Of a DNA stretch of 64,000 nucleotides, positions 47,492 to 57,092 are shown piece after piece (position 1 is the stretch's first letter; every line of letters starts with the position of its first letter). The notes under the pieces are model-generated. The model was not told the DNA's origin, searched no databases, and saw nothing but the letters and a program-made list of their open reading frames with translations. The position numbers and the translations under genes were made by a program. The DNA comes from Phycisphaerae bacterium (GTDB lineage: Bacteria; Chloroflexota; Anaerolineae; 4572-78; J111): positions 52,194-116,193 of the forward strand of contig JANQQF010000061.1 in the NCBI GenBank assembly GCA_028285035.1, given 5' to 3'.

Positions 47492-48754
47492 TTACAACAT
47501 CAATGAAACCGCGTGAATAAGAAAGCCGACTAATCCCCCCACGAGCGTGCCGTTGATGCGAATAAATTGTAAATCTTTACCCGCCTGTAGTTCAATCTTA
47601 AGGGCAGTTTCCTCGGGATCCCAACGGCTAATAGTCTGAGCAATGAGCTGCTCAACCTCATGGCCATATTCTTCAGCAACAAACAAGGCCCCCTCTTCAA
47701 TCCACTGATTGATCTTCGTAAGCATCGCTTCATCTTGTAAAATTGCTTCGGCAAAACGAATGATTCCCTGCTTAATTGGTTCATTGAGTTCCACATTAGA
47801 TCCATTGCCATAAGCCAGAATGGAGTCTTTCAAATCAAACCACAAGGAAGCTGTGAACTCTTGCACCATTGGATCTTCAAGCAGTTCCTCTTTCCAAGCC
47901 TCTTCCTTTGTTTCAAATTCAGGGGAATGTTTCAAGTCCTCAATGAAGTCAGATACCATTCCGTCGATTTTGAGCCGCAATGGATGTTCAGGGTCTCGTC
48001 TAACCTCACGTAAGGTGCGCTCACTGGCATCGATCACTTTTTCATAGATGGCATTATCAACATTTTTTGGCAGCCACCAGGGTGTTTCTTCGTTAATTTT
48101 GGTTTTGATAATTTCCTTATTTTCTTCCAGTAGGTGGGAGATCAAAGAGACCGAGCCACGAATCACTTCTTTTTTTCGATTACCAGAGGTAATCATTGTC
48201 AATAGATTTCCTAAAAGTGGGGCGACCCGAACTGAACGTACTTGCTGACTAAGGTTGTGTTGAATGACATATTGCACATCCTCATCCTTCATCACCCTCA
48301 CCGCTGCAGCCACCCCCACCGCAGCATAGTTTGCCACCATCTCGCTATGTTCCGGCTGACGCAGCCAAGCAGCAATCTGACGAGCGCTATCCAGCGAATG
48401 AAGCTTACCAACAATCACCTCGCCTTTGAGGAAGTTTTCCCGAACAAAACGACCCAAGGTTCGCCCGATTCTATCCTTCCGTCTGGGGACGATTGCGGTA
48501 TGAGGTATTTTGAGGCCAAGTGGATGACGAAACAGCGCTGTCACAGCAAACCAGTCAGCAATGGCTCCGACCATCGCTGCTTCGGATGTTGCCTGGACAA
48601 AACCAATCCAAATGGCTTGCTCTTCATATAAAGATGAGATCACAAAAATAATCGCAAATAGCCCCAGCAACCCTGTCGCGAAGCGTTTCATTCGACGCAA
48701 CTCTGCCATTTGCAACTCTTGATCTGTTTCTGATGAGAAGGGATCGTTCAACAT
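47492..48754 (-). CDS. DUF445 family membrane protein (YjiN-like)
   Basis: 420 residues. Two helices at the N-terminus (GLLGLFAIIFVISSLY) and the typical MVGAIADWFAVTALFRHPLGLKIPHTAIVPRRKDRIG block at ~55-95, a long helical middle part and a C-terminal helix (GTLVGGLVGFLIHAVSLML). Function of the family is unknown; it is found in envelope or stress-related settings. Start 48754; M at the MAELRRMKRF position, 16 codons in, is also plausible. Confidence 0.85.
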   Translation of the reverse strand: MLNDPFSSETDQELQMAELRRMKRFATGLLGLFAIIFVISSLYEEQAIWIGFVQATSEAAMVGAIADWFAVTALFRHPLGLKIPHTAIVPRRKDRIGRTLGRFVRENFLKGEVIVGKLHSLDSARQIAAWLRQPEHSEMVANYAAVGVAAAVRVMKDEDVQYVIQHNLSQQVRSVRVAPLLGNLLTMITSGNRKKEVIRGSVSLISHLLEENKEIIKTKINEETPWWLPKNVDNAIYEKVIDASERTLREVRRDPEHPLRLKIDGMVSDFIEDLKHSPEFETKEEAWKEELLEDPMVQEFTASLWFDLKDSILAYGNGSNVELNEPIKQGIIRFAEAILQDEAMLTKINQWIEEGALFVAEEYGHEVEQLIAQTISRWDPEETALKIELQAGKDLQFIRINGTLVGGLVGFLIHAVSLML

Positions 48755-48981
48755 AATTCGACTATATTTTGCCTCGTTACACTAATAAATTCAAAATCAC
48801 CGACCCTATTTTATACAAGGTTATAACAACTTTTCCTGTTATTTGTTACGAAAATTTGTAGCGTAGGTTTCAAAATATCGAATCAAACGTCTTTGTTTTT
48901 ACGTTTACTTAAATTCCTAAAGTTGACGACTCGAACACCAATGCGCTAAAATTCATAGGGTAAAGCCCTAAGGGGGTAGTT

Positions 48982-49629
48982 ATGAAATCTCCACCAAATC
49001 AGGATATCGTTCTCGCAAAAAAATATAATTTCACCTTCACAGTGGCTCAAAAAGAGGCGGAATCGGCTGAATGGCTTATCCTTGAGCAGGATCTTGACTC
49101 CTTAGCAGAGGCTATGGTCAAGGCCCATCAATATGCGGCTTGGGAAGTCGGCTTATTTACGAGCGATGGTCGATTGTATTGGAGCAGCCAAAAGCCATTT
49201 CAATTTCAATCCAGCATTCTTCAGCACGGTCAGGTTTTGATTTACAAATTTACCCGGTTTAAAACCATTCGCTGGCGGGTTTTTATTGCCGTGGGGTCTG
49301 AGAAGGCCGTAAAAGCTGTTCTCAATCGATTTGGTCTCGCCATTAACCAACCGCTAAACATCAAAAATATTGAACGCTATCCAAAAGACACCTCTTTATT
49401 TGAAGCAATCTTTACTACCCCGCTTGAGCAAGAAACCATAGAATCGGCCACATTCCAAACCTTGCAAATCTGCCACAAATTGGCGACCTGGTGGAAAATT
49501 TCGGGGCCTTTGGCCTTTGATGATGATCGTTGGGAATTTAAAGGACAGGCTTCGCAAACAAATTTAGCTAAAGTACAATGGATCGAGTTTAATATTAGCA
49601 ACTTCGCCTATGAGTCAACGGGTGACTGA
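48982..49629 (+). CDS. Hypothetical protein, 215 aa
   Basis: Not recognised. Strong RBS (AAGGGGG 5 nt before ATG). Soluble, no signal, rich in aromatic residues (WLILEQDLDSLAEAMVKAHQY, YWSSQKPFQFQ, WWKISGPLAFDDDRWEF). Alternating hydrophobic strands suggest an alpha/beta fold. Followed 18 nt later by the DinB gene, so a two-gene unit is likely. Confidence 0.55.
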   Translation: MKSPPNQDIVLAKKYNFTFTVAQKEAESAEWLILEQDLDSLAEAMVKAHQYAAWEVGLFTSDGRLYWSSQKPFQFQSSILQHGQVLIYKFTRFKTIRWRVFIAVGSEKAVKAVLNRFGLAINQPLNIKNIERYPKDTSLFEAIFTTPLEQETIESATFQTLQICHKLATWWKISGPLAFDDDRWEFKGQASQTNLAKVQWIEFNISNFAYESTGD

Positions 49630-49647
49630 TAATTTGGGGTCAATCTT

Positions 49648-50145
49648 ATGCTCAAAAATCATCTAACAATGCTGTACGACTATAACTACTGGGCCAATGC
49701 CCGAATCCTTGAGCCAATGTCAAAGCTATCAGAGGCTCAATTTAATCAGCCAATGTCTCCTAATCATGGTAGTTTAAGAACAACCCTAATTCATACTCTT
49801 GCCGCCGAATGGATTTGGCGAAGCCGTTGTCAGGAAGGCGTTTCCCCAGTAGGGTTACTCAATGAGGCCGACTTTCCAACCCTGGCCACCATTCAGGCCT
49901 ATTGGGCCAATGAAGAAGCAAAAATGCGTGATTTTGTTGCCTCCCTTGATGATGAGGCTTTGGCCAAAAACGTAACTTATAAAACCACTGAGGGGGGTGA
50001 CAGTGCCCAAAACCTCGCCCAAATTTTAACCCATGTCGTCATACATGGTATGCAACACCGAGCAGAGATGGCGATGCAGTTGACAGATTTTGGACACTCA
50101 CCAGGCAACATCGATCTGATTATTTATGCCCGTACATTGGAATAA
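49648..50145 (+). CDS. DinB family protein (metal-binding four-helix)
   Basis: 165 residues. DinB/YfiT fold: MLYDYNYWANARILEPM at the N-terminus, LIHTLAAEWIW with H50, and HVVIHGMQHRAEMAMQL with two histidines giving the three-His metal site. Acts as a thiol- or metal-dependent transferase in some members; substrate unknown. RBS GGGGTC. Confidence 0.85.
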   Translation: MLKNHLTMLYDYNYWANARILEPMSKLSEAQFNQPMSPNHGSLRTTLIHTLAAEWIWRSRCQEGVSPVGLLNEADFPTLATIQAYWANEEAKMRDFVASLDDEALAKNVTYKTTEGGDSAQNLAQILTHVVIHGMQHRAEMAMQLTDFGHSPGNIDLIIYARTLE

Positions 50146-50419
50146 CGCCATTCCGCAAAATAGCTGGTGAGACGCAAAGCGTCACATCCTTCGGATCAAC
50201 GCAGAGCATTGGTCCAGGTCCCCAAATACTCTCCACTGTCCAAGTAATCAACGACAATCTTTAGGTTAGTCGTTAGACGCCTCTACAGTATCCATACCGT
50301 AAAACGCTGAGAGTCATCCCCCTATTGCCCTATTGACCCTCGTCCGCTTTTAAGATATCTTAATTATTAAAGTTTCCCGGCACAACTAGGGTGTTCTTTA
50401 ACATAATACAGGTGATTTG

Positions 50420-51319
50420 ATGAATAAGAAGCACGTTTTAATTGTTGACGATGCCAAAGATTTACTGTTCCTTATAACTCACAGCGTAAAGCGACTCGGG
50501 CCGGAGTATGAGATTACAACGGCAACCAGTGGACAGATGGCATTGGAAAAAATCCAGAACCAGAAATTTGATCTTGTCTTAACCGATTACATGATGGGAA
50601 GTATGACGGGTCTTGACCTAGCTCAAGAAGTCAAAAAGATTTCTCCCGAAACCCAAGTAATTTTGATGAGTGCTTATGACACCAAAAGTTTGCGACAAAT
50701 GGTCAAAGATATGGACCTCACAGGCTATTTGGGCAAACCATTCACCATTCCTAAGGTGTTAGAAATCGTTGAACAAGCGATTGCTCATACACACCCTACC
50801 TCAGCAACCACTTCGGTCGCTGACACCCCAGAGGATACTACCCAAAAAATTAATAAAGCTCTAAAAACGTTGTATCACAAAACAGGTGCTCACTACGCCC
50901 TGCTTTTGGACTCACGCGGTCATCCTGTGCAAGTCGTTGGTAGAACAGAAAACGCGACCTTATCACGAATTGCAACCTTTGTGGCTGCAAATTTTCTAGC
51001 GGTCACTGAGTTAGCGAGCCTCCTCGGCGACAATAGTTCAGTCTTCCGATCCAGCTATCATGAGGGAAGCAACTACAATATTTATGCTCACGATATTAAC
51101 GGTGAATACTTGTTAGCCGTTGTGTTTGGTACTAAAGACAAACCAGGCACCGTTTGGTTCTACACAAAAAAGGCTGTCGAGGCGATTGCCCCTCTGTTAG
51201 GACAATCTTCCAGCGGTGATCCAATCAACGATGCGGCACAAGAACTTGTTGAACACTTTCACAATTTATTAGGCGATGAAGGCAGATCAACCATTCAACC
51301 TGACACACCTGTCCAGTAG
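50420..51319 (+). CDS. Receiver domain fused to Roadblock/LC7-like domain
   Basis: 299 residues. Receiver at 1-120 (LIVDDAKDL, phospho-Asp in LVLTDYMMGSMTG, K in GYLGKPF). The C-terminal ~130 residues (KALKTLYHKTGAHYALLLDSRG, FVAANFLAVTELASLLG, GEYLLAVVFG) look like a Roadblock/LC7 domain, used by small GTPase or MglB-type switches. ATG 50420. It lies 47 nt ahead of the hybrid kinase, a likely partner. Confidence 0.82.
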   Translation: MNKKHVLIVDDAKDLLFLITHSVKRLGPEYEITTATSGQMALEKIQNQKFDLVLTDYMMGSMTGLDLAQEVKKISPETQVILMSAYDTKSLRQMVKDMDLTGYLGKPFTIPKVLEIVEQAIAHTHPTSATTSVADTPEDTTQKINKALKTLYHKTGAHYALLLDSRGHPVQVVGRTENATLSRIATFVAANFLAVTELASLLGDNSSVFRSSYHEGSNYNIYAHDINGEYLLAVVFGTKDKPGTVWFYTKKAVEAIAPLLGQSSSGDPINDAAQELVEHFHNLLGDEGRSTIQPDTPVQ

Positions 51320-51366
51320 ATGCCTGCCCTATTACATTTATAATTTTTAGAGGCTTGTTTAAGAAG

Positions 51367-53037
51367 ATGGACCAAAAAACAAAGATTCTTTATATCGAAG
51401 ATAATCCGTTAAGTAAAGAGCTGGTTCGGACTATTTTAGAAAAAAAGGGCTATGATTTTTATGCCGCTGATGATGGCATGCACGGGGTCGAAGTTGCTGA
51501 GCAGGAACAACCTGATTTGGTGTTGCTCGATATCAATATGCCTGGGCTTGATGGATATGAAACCTCGACCCGTCTTAAAGGACTTGCAGGTATGGAAAAT
51601 GTGCCGGTAATTGCCTTTACCGCCAAGGTCATTACCAAGAGTGATCACAAACGAATGTTAGCGGCGGGTTGTGATGGATATATTCCAAAGACCAGTGTTC
51701 CACAGGATTTGCTCTTACAAATCGAAGCGTACCTGCAGGGCAAGCGTGAACGTTTGGATGAAAACAAACGAGAACAAGAGGTGCGGGCCTATCAGCGTCA
51801 TCTCGTTGACCGACTGGAACAACAGATCACAAAATTGACTCGGGCCAATGAGCAACTGATGTTGATGAACAATGTTGCTCAGGCGATTAGCTCGACATTA
51901 AACCTGAAACAGCTTTTGAAAATGATTACCGAGCAGGTTGAAAAAACACTTGAGGTCGAAGATTGCTCACTCTTCTTAACCGAAAGCCAGACAAAAGACC
52001 TCATCTGTCGAGCCGCCTCCGGCAGAAATGCGAAACACGTCATCGGATTACGGCTAAAAATGGGACAAGGTATTGCTGGTTGGGTTGCCAAAAATGGCGA
52101 ATCGACGTTTATTAATGATGTTCAGAATGACTCCCGATTTTACTCAAATATCGATCAGACGTTCAGCCTTGGCACACGCTCAATCATCTGTGTGCCCCTT
52201 CGGGTGAAAGGAAAAGTCATCGGCATCATTGAAGCCATCAACAAGATCAATGGTGAGTTTGACCAGGACTCGCTCAATCTTCTGGATGCATTGGCCAGCA
52301 CCGCAGCCTTAGCCATTGAAAATGCTCGGCTGTACAGCGACATTCGGGCTGAACGAGATCAGCTCATCCGTAAAGAAGAAGAGGTACGGCGGGGCATCGC
52401 ACGTGATCTGCACGATGGGCCAACTCAGTCGGTCTCGGCCATCTCAATGAATGTCGAGTTTATCAAGCAACTGCGCCAACTGGCACCGGATCGGGTAGAT
52501 AATGAGTTGGACAAACTACAGACAATGGCTAATGAGGCCACCCGTGACATCCGTAATCTCCTATTTGGTCTGCACCCTGTTATTTTGGAAACACAGGGGT
52601 TACAGGCAGCCTTGGAGGTTTATGAGGAACGATTCCATAGTCGAAACAACACCGAACTCATTCTTGATATCGCAGACAACGTAACGGCCACTTTGAACAA
52701 AGAGGCTGAAGTCGTTGCTTTCATCATCATTCAGGAAGCAGTCAATAACGCAAAAAAACATGCGAGAGCGTCCACTATCAAAATAAAATTGCGCCAAACA
52801 GACAAAGTCTTTGCCATTATTGTTCAGGATGATGGCGAGGGGTTTGATGTTAAAAGCGTAACCAAAAATTATGATGAACGAGGCAGTTTTGGCTTGATGA
52901 CAATGTCTGAGCGGGCCAGTTTGATCAATGCGAAATACAAACTCCAATCTGAGCCGGGGAAAGGCACCTCAGTCATCCTCGGGTTCCCCCTCAAATCAAA
53001 AAGCATTGAGACATCGGAGTTGGTGGAGAGTTCGTAG
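51367..53037 (+). CDS. Hybrid receiver-GAF-HisKA_3 histidine kinase
   Basis: 556 residues from MDQKTKILYIEDNPLSKEL. Receiver at ~5-120 (VLLDINMPGLDG, AFTAKV) sits at the N-terminus; a coiled coil follows, then GAF at ~165-310 (LALSENARLYSD-like tail), HisKA_3 with the phospho-His in GIARDLHDGPTQSV and HATPase_c (QEAVNNAKKHARASTIKIKL, DDGEGFD, GSFGLMTMSERAS). The order receiver first, kinase last means the receiver may gate the kinase. The partner receiver-Roadblock protein lies directly upstream. RBS weak; an upstream TTG at 51355 is possible. Confidence 0.88.
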   Translation: MDQKTKILYIEDNPLSKELVRTILEKKGYDFYAADDGMHGVEVAEQEQPDLVLLDINMPGLDGYETSTRLKGLAGMENVPVIAFTAKVITKSDHKRMLAAGCDGYIPKTSVPQDLLLQIEAYLQGKRERLDENKREQEVRAYQRHLVDRLEQQITKLTRANEQLMLMNNVAQAISSTLNLKQLLKMITEQVEKTLEVEDCSLFLTESQTKDLICRAASGRNAKHVIGLRLKMGQGIAGWVAKNGESTFINDVQNDSRFYSNIDQTFSLGTRSIICVPLRVKGKVIGIIEAINKINGEFDQDSLNLLDALASTAALAIENARLYSDIRAERDQLIRKEEEVRRGIARDLHDGPTQSVSAISMNVEFIKQLRQLAPDRVDNELDKLQTMANEATRDIRNLLFGLHPVILETQGLQAALEVYEERFHSRNNTELILDIADNVTATLNKEAEVVAFIIIQEAVNNAKKHARASTIKIKLRQTDKVFAIIVQDDGEGFDVKSVTKNYDERGSFGLMTMSERASLINAKYKLQSEPGKGTSVILGFPLKSKSIETSELVESS

Positions 53038-53069
53038 GGTTTATAGCGTTCTTAGAGTTTGTAGAGTGA
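53033..53069. repeat. Heptad-phased repeat downstream of the hybrid kinase
   Basis: GTAGGGT, TTATAGC, GTTCTTA, GAGTTTG, TAGAGTG; the same phrase as at 32859-32900. Confidence 0.45.
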
Positions 53070-53106
53070 TTTTTAGAACCCGCTATAACCACAAACTTTT
53101 ATCTGC

Positions 53107-54405
53107 TCACTCTTTATCGTTTTGAAAAGCATTGACATAATTACGCAAATCGGGGTATCGCCACGCCACCCATAGGGTAAGCAGCACGGTAGCGGCTCCG
53201 CCGCTAAAAATAGCAAATGAGACCCCAAAGAGGGCCGCGACTAACCCCGCTTCCAACTCGCCAAGTTGTGGCCCCCCCATAAAGAAAACCATATTCACAC
53301 TAGTCATCCGCCCCCTCAATTCATCCGGTGTCATCAATTGACGAAGCGTCCCCCGAATCACCATAGACACCGTATCTCCAGCCCCAGTCAGCCCGAATAA
53401 CAAGTATGACAACCAGAAAAAGGGTGATAAGCCAAACAGGGCCGTCGCTACCCCATAAACACCTACACTCGTCAATAGGACAACCCCCTGACGATAAATA
53501 TCTCGACGCAATGACAATATGCCACCCGCTAACAAAGCCCCGACCGGTTGGGCGGTCGCCAATAAGCCATAGCCCTGTACCCCAACGCCCAATATTTCAT
53601 CAGCAACAAGCGGTAACATTGTCCGGGCTGAGCCAAAGAAAGTGGCAAAGAAATCAAGCATCAATGTGCTCCAAATCAAGCGGTTTCCGTAGGTGAACTG
53701 TATCCCTTCAACCAAGGCATTCCAACCAAAGCCCTTTTGTTGTGTAGTGATCTGGCCCCGATGTTTCATCATCAATACCGCCACAATCATTGCGACAAAC
53801 GTCAAGGTATCGATGGTATAAACGACCCCTAACCCAAAAAAACTGACGAGGACCCCAGCCACAGCCGGACCGATAATCGTCCCGAGTTGCCACTGCAAGC
53901 TATTTAAGCTGATCGCATTTGTCAGATGTTGGACTGGCACCAGATTTGGCACCAGTGACTGTTGGGCTGGTTGTTGAAAAGCGGAAACCGCAGTTCCCGC
54001 TGCGGTCAAAAGATAAATGGCCCAGAGAGAGTCATTACCGGTAATGGTTAAGATAGCCAAGGTTGCGGCAAAGCCCATCGCCGCGATTTGAGTCCACAAA
54101 AGCACCCGACGCCGATCCTGAGTATCGGCCATGATTCCGCCAATCAAGGCAAAAATCACGATGGGAATGACTCGTGCCAAACCCACTGTACCTAGCCCCA
54201 AAGCCCCCGCATTGAGATCAAGGGTATAGCCCAATAGATTGAGGGTAACAGTATCATCTTTGAGCAGTTCAAAAATGTGCCAGTTGATGGCAATGATTTG
54301 CATTTGGGAGCCGATGGTGGAGACAAGCTGACCAAGCCAAAGGAGGCGAAAATCGCGATGTTGTAAGGCCGCTAATCGAGGTGGGTTATGATCATTTTGT
54401 GCCAA
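53107..54405 (-). CDS. MFS transporter (EntS/MFS_3-like)
   Basis: About 432 residues starting at a TTG at 54405 (MAQNDHNPPRLAALQHRDFRLLWLGQ); a TTG at 54441 lies too close to the terminator to be convincing and no in-frame ATG exists nearby. Twelve helices with LGQLVSTIGSQMQIIAINW, GLARVIPIVIFALIGGIMADTQDRRRVLL (motif A) and RGTLRQLMTPDELRGRMTSVN. Typical of EntS-type exporters. Substrate unknown. Confidence 0.82.
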   Translation of the reverse strand: MAQNDHNPPRLAALQHRDFRLLWLGQLVSTIGSQMQIIAINWHIFELLKDDTVTLNLLGYTLDLNAGALGLGTVGLARVIPIVIFALIGGIMADTQDRRRVLLWTQIAAMGFAATLAILTITGNDSLWAIYLLTAAGTAVSAFQQPAQQSLVPNLVPVQHLTNAISLNSLQWQLGTIIGPAVAGVLVSFFGLGVVYTIDTLTFVAMIVAVLMMKHRGQITTQQKGFGWNALVEGIQFTYGNRLIWSTLMLDFFATFFGSARTMLPLVADEILGVGVQGYGLLATAQPVGALLAGGILSLRRDIYRQGVVLLTSVGVYGVATALFGLSPFFWLSYLLFGLTGAGDTVSMVIRGTLRQLMTPDELRGRMTSVNMVFFMGGPQLGELEAGLVAALFGVSFAIFSGGAATVLLTLWVAWRYPDLRNYVNAFQNDKE

Positions 54406-54441
54406 AACTTTGATCCATTTTGTCAGAATAGCATAAAACAA

Positions 54442-54475
54442 AACAGGAGGCCAACGTTGAAATTGGTCTCCTGTT
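54442..54475 (-). terminator. Terminator between TPR and MFS genes
   Basis: AACAGGAG-CCAA / TTGG-CTCCTGTT with one mismatch, followed on the minus strand by TTGTTTTAT; 27 nt past the TPR stop. Confidence 0.8.
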
Positions 54476-54501
54476 CTTCATTACTTCGCCGATTTTAACG
54501 G

Positions 54502-56067
54502 TTATTCGCCATAAAGCAAGACCCGACGGGTTTCATCATCCAATGGATTTTGCCCTTGTTCAAGCATTTCAATCCAAGCTTCTCTTCCTTGCGCCCCAGG
54601 CTCATAACGGTTACTGGCTTTTAGCCACTCAATATAAGCCTGAAAATCGGCTATAGCCCCATCATAATCTCCAGTCAACACCCGGGCTACCCCTCGGCTG
54701 TCCTGCATTAGCCCCATTTCGGATTCTTCCGCGAGCTCAACTGCTTTATCACATACATCGATCACGTCGGGAGGATCGATAGACAAAGTACCAACCCAGC
54801 AAAGATTATTTAAGGCTTTAACATAATTCGGTTTCAGCTTAATTGCCATTTCATAATTTGTAATAGCATTTTCAGGCTCACTCAAAGCATAATACACATT
54901 CCCTCGATTGTAATAAGCCTGGTAATAGTTTGGATTCAACATAATAGCCCGATCATAGTCAGCAATGGCTTGCTGATACTCCTTCAGCCTAAGATAGGCT
55001 GTGCCACGATTGAAATAATAAATCGCATTATCAGCGTTTAATTCGATTGCTTTACCGTAAGCGTAAATAGCAGCTGTTTGGTCTTTCATTGGACTCTGGT
55101 AAAGCCAGCCCAGCCGAAAATAGGCATCAGCAATATCTTCAGGAGGGTTCATTTCAGGGGTAAGCGGCGCAACCGCTTTTTCAATCAAGGCAGCAGCCTG
55201 AGGATACTGTTCTTGATTGTAGTAAGAATGCCCAATGGCAAAGAGAGAGAGAAACGTTAATTGGGCCGGTAAATCTTCGGTCACAAAGTGGGCATAGCCG
55301 CTTGGATTTTCAAGTTGAGTACGATCCGCCTCACTGATCTCGACGGGCTTGGTATCATCAGCCAAATTGAGATAATTCACGGTAATACGGGTGCCGATGT
55401 CTTCGCCCCAAATAACAATATTTGCGTTGTATTTCTGCCCAAGTTTTAAGGCCTCATCACGTGCGTCGGCTCGTAATCGGGTGTCTTCCACCTCAACCCG
55501 CAAGGAGGCATCACTCAAGGTGTCAATTTGCTTTTGAATCGCTCGCCGGATCTCATGATGCACCTCCCGGTCTGCGGTCTGATCGGCGACATAAAACGAG
55601 GCAACCACAATCAAATTTTCCCCATCAGTAGCAATTGGCGGGCCAGATGTTGTCCCAGGTGCTACATTATTAACCAAGACAATATCCGTAACAATCGCTC
55701 CCCCTCCGGCTGTGCCGTGGGTTTTCACGCCTGAGGATGAAACAGATACTAGTGCTGACGTATCATCAGGCTCTGATGATAAAAAGAGGATAACGCCAAT
55801 GATAAACGAAATCGGTACTAAAATTACCCCCAACAAGGCAACACGTTTTAAGATTTGCCGATCATTCGTCAGATAAAAATGCCAACAAAGATACCAGATC
55901 AAAAGAAAGATGACAGTTCCTGAGATAGCAAAAACTAATTCGAAATCATTCTGGTAAAATTTCACCAACTCGACAATCGCCACAATAATCCCGACCATCG
56001 TCGTCAGAAAAATAAGAGCATTTTTCAACCAGTCCGGGAGTTTTTGTGACACATTCTCATCGCGCAT
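54502..56067 (-). CDS. Membrane-anchored TPR-repeat protein
   Basis: 521 residues from MRDENVSQKLPDWLKNALIF (ATG 56067, AAAGGAGG upstream). Three membrane helices in the first ~105 residues (LIFLTTMVGIIVAIVELVKFY, FAISGTVIFLLIWYLCWHFYL, VALLGVILVPISFIIGVILFLSS), a spacer domain of ~200 residues and at least four TPR units at ~300-480 (AIYYFNRGTAYLRLKEYQ, YYQAYYNRGNVYYALSEPEN, ALNNLCWVGTL). Scaffold for a protein complex at the membrane; partner unknown. Confidence 0.85.
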   Translation of the reverse strand: MRDENVSQKLPDWLKNALIFLTTMVGIIVAIVELVKFYQNDFELVFAISGTVIFLLIWYLCWHFYLTNDRQILKRVALLGVILVPISFIIGVILFLSSEPDDTSALVSVSSSGVKTHGTAGGGAIVTDIVLVNNVAPGTTSGPPIATDGENLIVVASFYVADQTADREVHHEIRRAIQKQIDTLSDASLRVEVEDTRLRADARDEALKLGQKYNANIVIWGEDIGTRITVNYLNLADDTKPVEISEADRTQLENPSGYAHFVTEDLPAQLTFLSLFAIGHSYYNQEQYPQAAALIEKAVAPLTPEMNPPEDIADAYFRLGWLYQSPMKDQTAAIYAYGKAIELNADNAIYYFNRGTAYLRLKEYQQAIADYDRAIMLNPNYYQAYYNRGNVYYALSEPENAITNYEMAIKLKPNYVKALNNLCWVGTLSIDPPDVIDVCDKAVELAEESEMGLMQDSRGVARVLTGDYDGAIADFQAYIEWLKASNRYEPGAQGREAWIEMLEQGQNPLDDETRRVLLYGE

Positions 56068-56121
56068 CTTGGGTCTCCTCCTTTGCATTAGCCTATTGGC
56101 AGGTCTTTATGTAACACTACT

Positions 56122-56361
56122 TTATTGTAGCAGGTGATCAGGGTGATGCCAATGAAAATCACTATGTGCTTCTAATTTAAAGAAAGGAGTAGGGGTAGGG
56201 GTTCTTTGGCGATATTGTACATCACGCATAATAGGGAGTAATAGCGTCGCCAAAAATGAAACCAAAATCAAAATAGAGATAATAATGGTCAATAGGCTTG
56301 GACGATAAGGCGGTGGCGCTTCATAGGTATCATTGTCATCATCAAAATAAGGCTCTTCCAT
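56122..56361 (-). CDS. Small membrane protein, 79 aa
   Basis: No family recognised. Acidic N-terminus (MEEPYFDDDNDTYEAPPPYRP), one helix (SLLTIIISILILVSFLATLLL) and a His-containing tail (HSDFHWHHPDHLLQ), which could bind metal. Last of a three-gene minus-strand unit; 10 nt from its neighbour. Confidence 0.6.
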   Translation of the reverse strand: MEEPYFDDDNDTYEAPPPYRPSLLTIIISILILVSFLATLLLPIMRDVQYRQRTPTPTPFFKLEAHSDFHWHHPDHLLQ

Positions 56362-56371
56362 AAAATATTCT

Positions 56372-56602
56372 TTACTCCATTGGCTGAACAACTGATAGGC
56401 TTCGCCACACTAAAATCACTCCAAACAAAATTAAGGCAATGCCGAGTGGCGCTCCAAAAATAGTTAGGCAGACAGCAATGCCTGCCCCAATTAAAAATAG
56501 GCCAAACAGTAATTTGATCAGTCGGCCTGTTAACTTAATTAGAACTCCTAAAGAAAATTGGATCAACAGAATGGGCCAAAACACTGACATCAATTTCCGC
56601 AT
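56372..56602 (-). CDS. Small hydrophobic membrane protein, 76 aa
   Basis: MRKLMSVFWPILLIQFSLG at the start; strongly hydrophobic, two helices (LIKLLFGLFLIGAGIAVCL, APLGIALILFGVILVWRSL). The start codon is one base after the stop of the XRE gene (TAAG-ATG), so the genes are coupled. Confidence 0.65.
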   Translation of the reverse strand: MRKLMSVFWPILLIQFSLGVLIKLTGRLIKLLFGLFLIGAGIAVCLTIFGAPLGIALILFGVILVWRSLSVVQPME

Positions 56603-56603
56603 C

Positions 56604-57092
56604 TTAGCGCAATACCCAACCGACAAATACACTCAAAATTACAACGATCATCATCAATGAGAGAACCATTGTGGCAAAGCGAAACCGATCCTGGGTGCGT
56701 TCCTGTTTGGTAAATTCGTTGGGCATAATCCATAAGGGATTGGGGGCACCTGGGTTAGTTGGCTCCTCAGCTAAACAGGCGGCGATCAAGCGGCGATCTT
56801 CAATAGGCAACTGGTGAATCCGTTGACGGAGATCTTCAGGCGGCGGATCTCGTCGCACATCGAGGGCCACCTTTAACCCTACGTCGGAAAGCAGCCCAGC
56901 TATATTCAAAACCCGTTCCGGTTGTTTATTCAAGGCTTGAGACACCCCATAACAAAATCGAAAGTCAGGGTCACTCTCGCCATTCAACACGGCCCGAATT
57001 ATGGTGGATGACACCCCAGCCTCTCGCGCTAAATCCGCAACCAGCCAATCTCTTTGTTGCCGTTCTAGGTCCAACCAACTCGCAAAATTCAT
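56604..57092 (-). CDS. XRE-type HTH protein with C-terminal membrane anchor
   Basis: 162 residues. Helix-turn-helix at ~15-65 (WLVADLAREAGVSSTIIRAVLNGESDPD), a middle part (DLRQRIHQLPIEDRRLIAACL) and one C-terminal helix (FATMVLSLMMIVVILSVFVGW). A membrane-tethered transcription factor. It heads the XRE / 76-aa / 79-aa unit. Confidence 0.8.
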   Translation of the reverse strand: MNFASWLDLERQQRDWLVADLAREAGVSSTIIRAVLNGESDPDFRFCYGVSQALNKQPERVLNIAGLLSDVGLKVALDVRRDPPPEDLRQRIHQLPIEDRRLIAACLAEEPTNPGAPNPLWIMPNEFTKQERTQDRFRFATMVLSLMMIVVILSVFVGWVLR

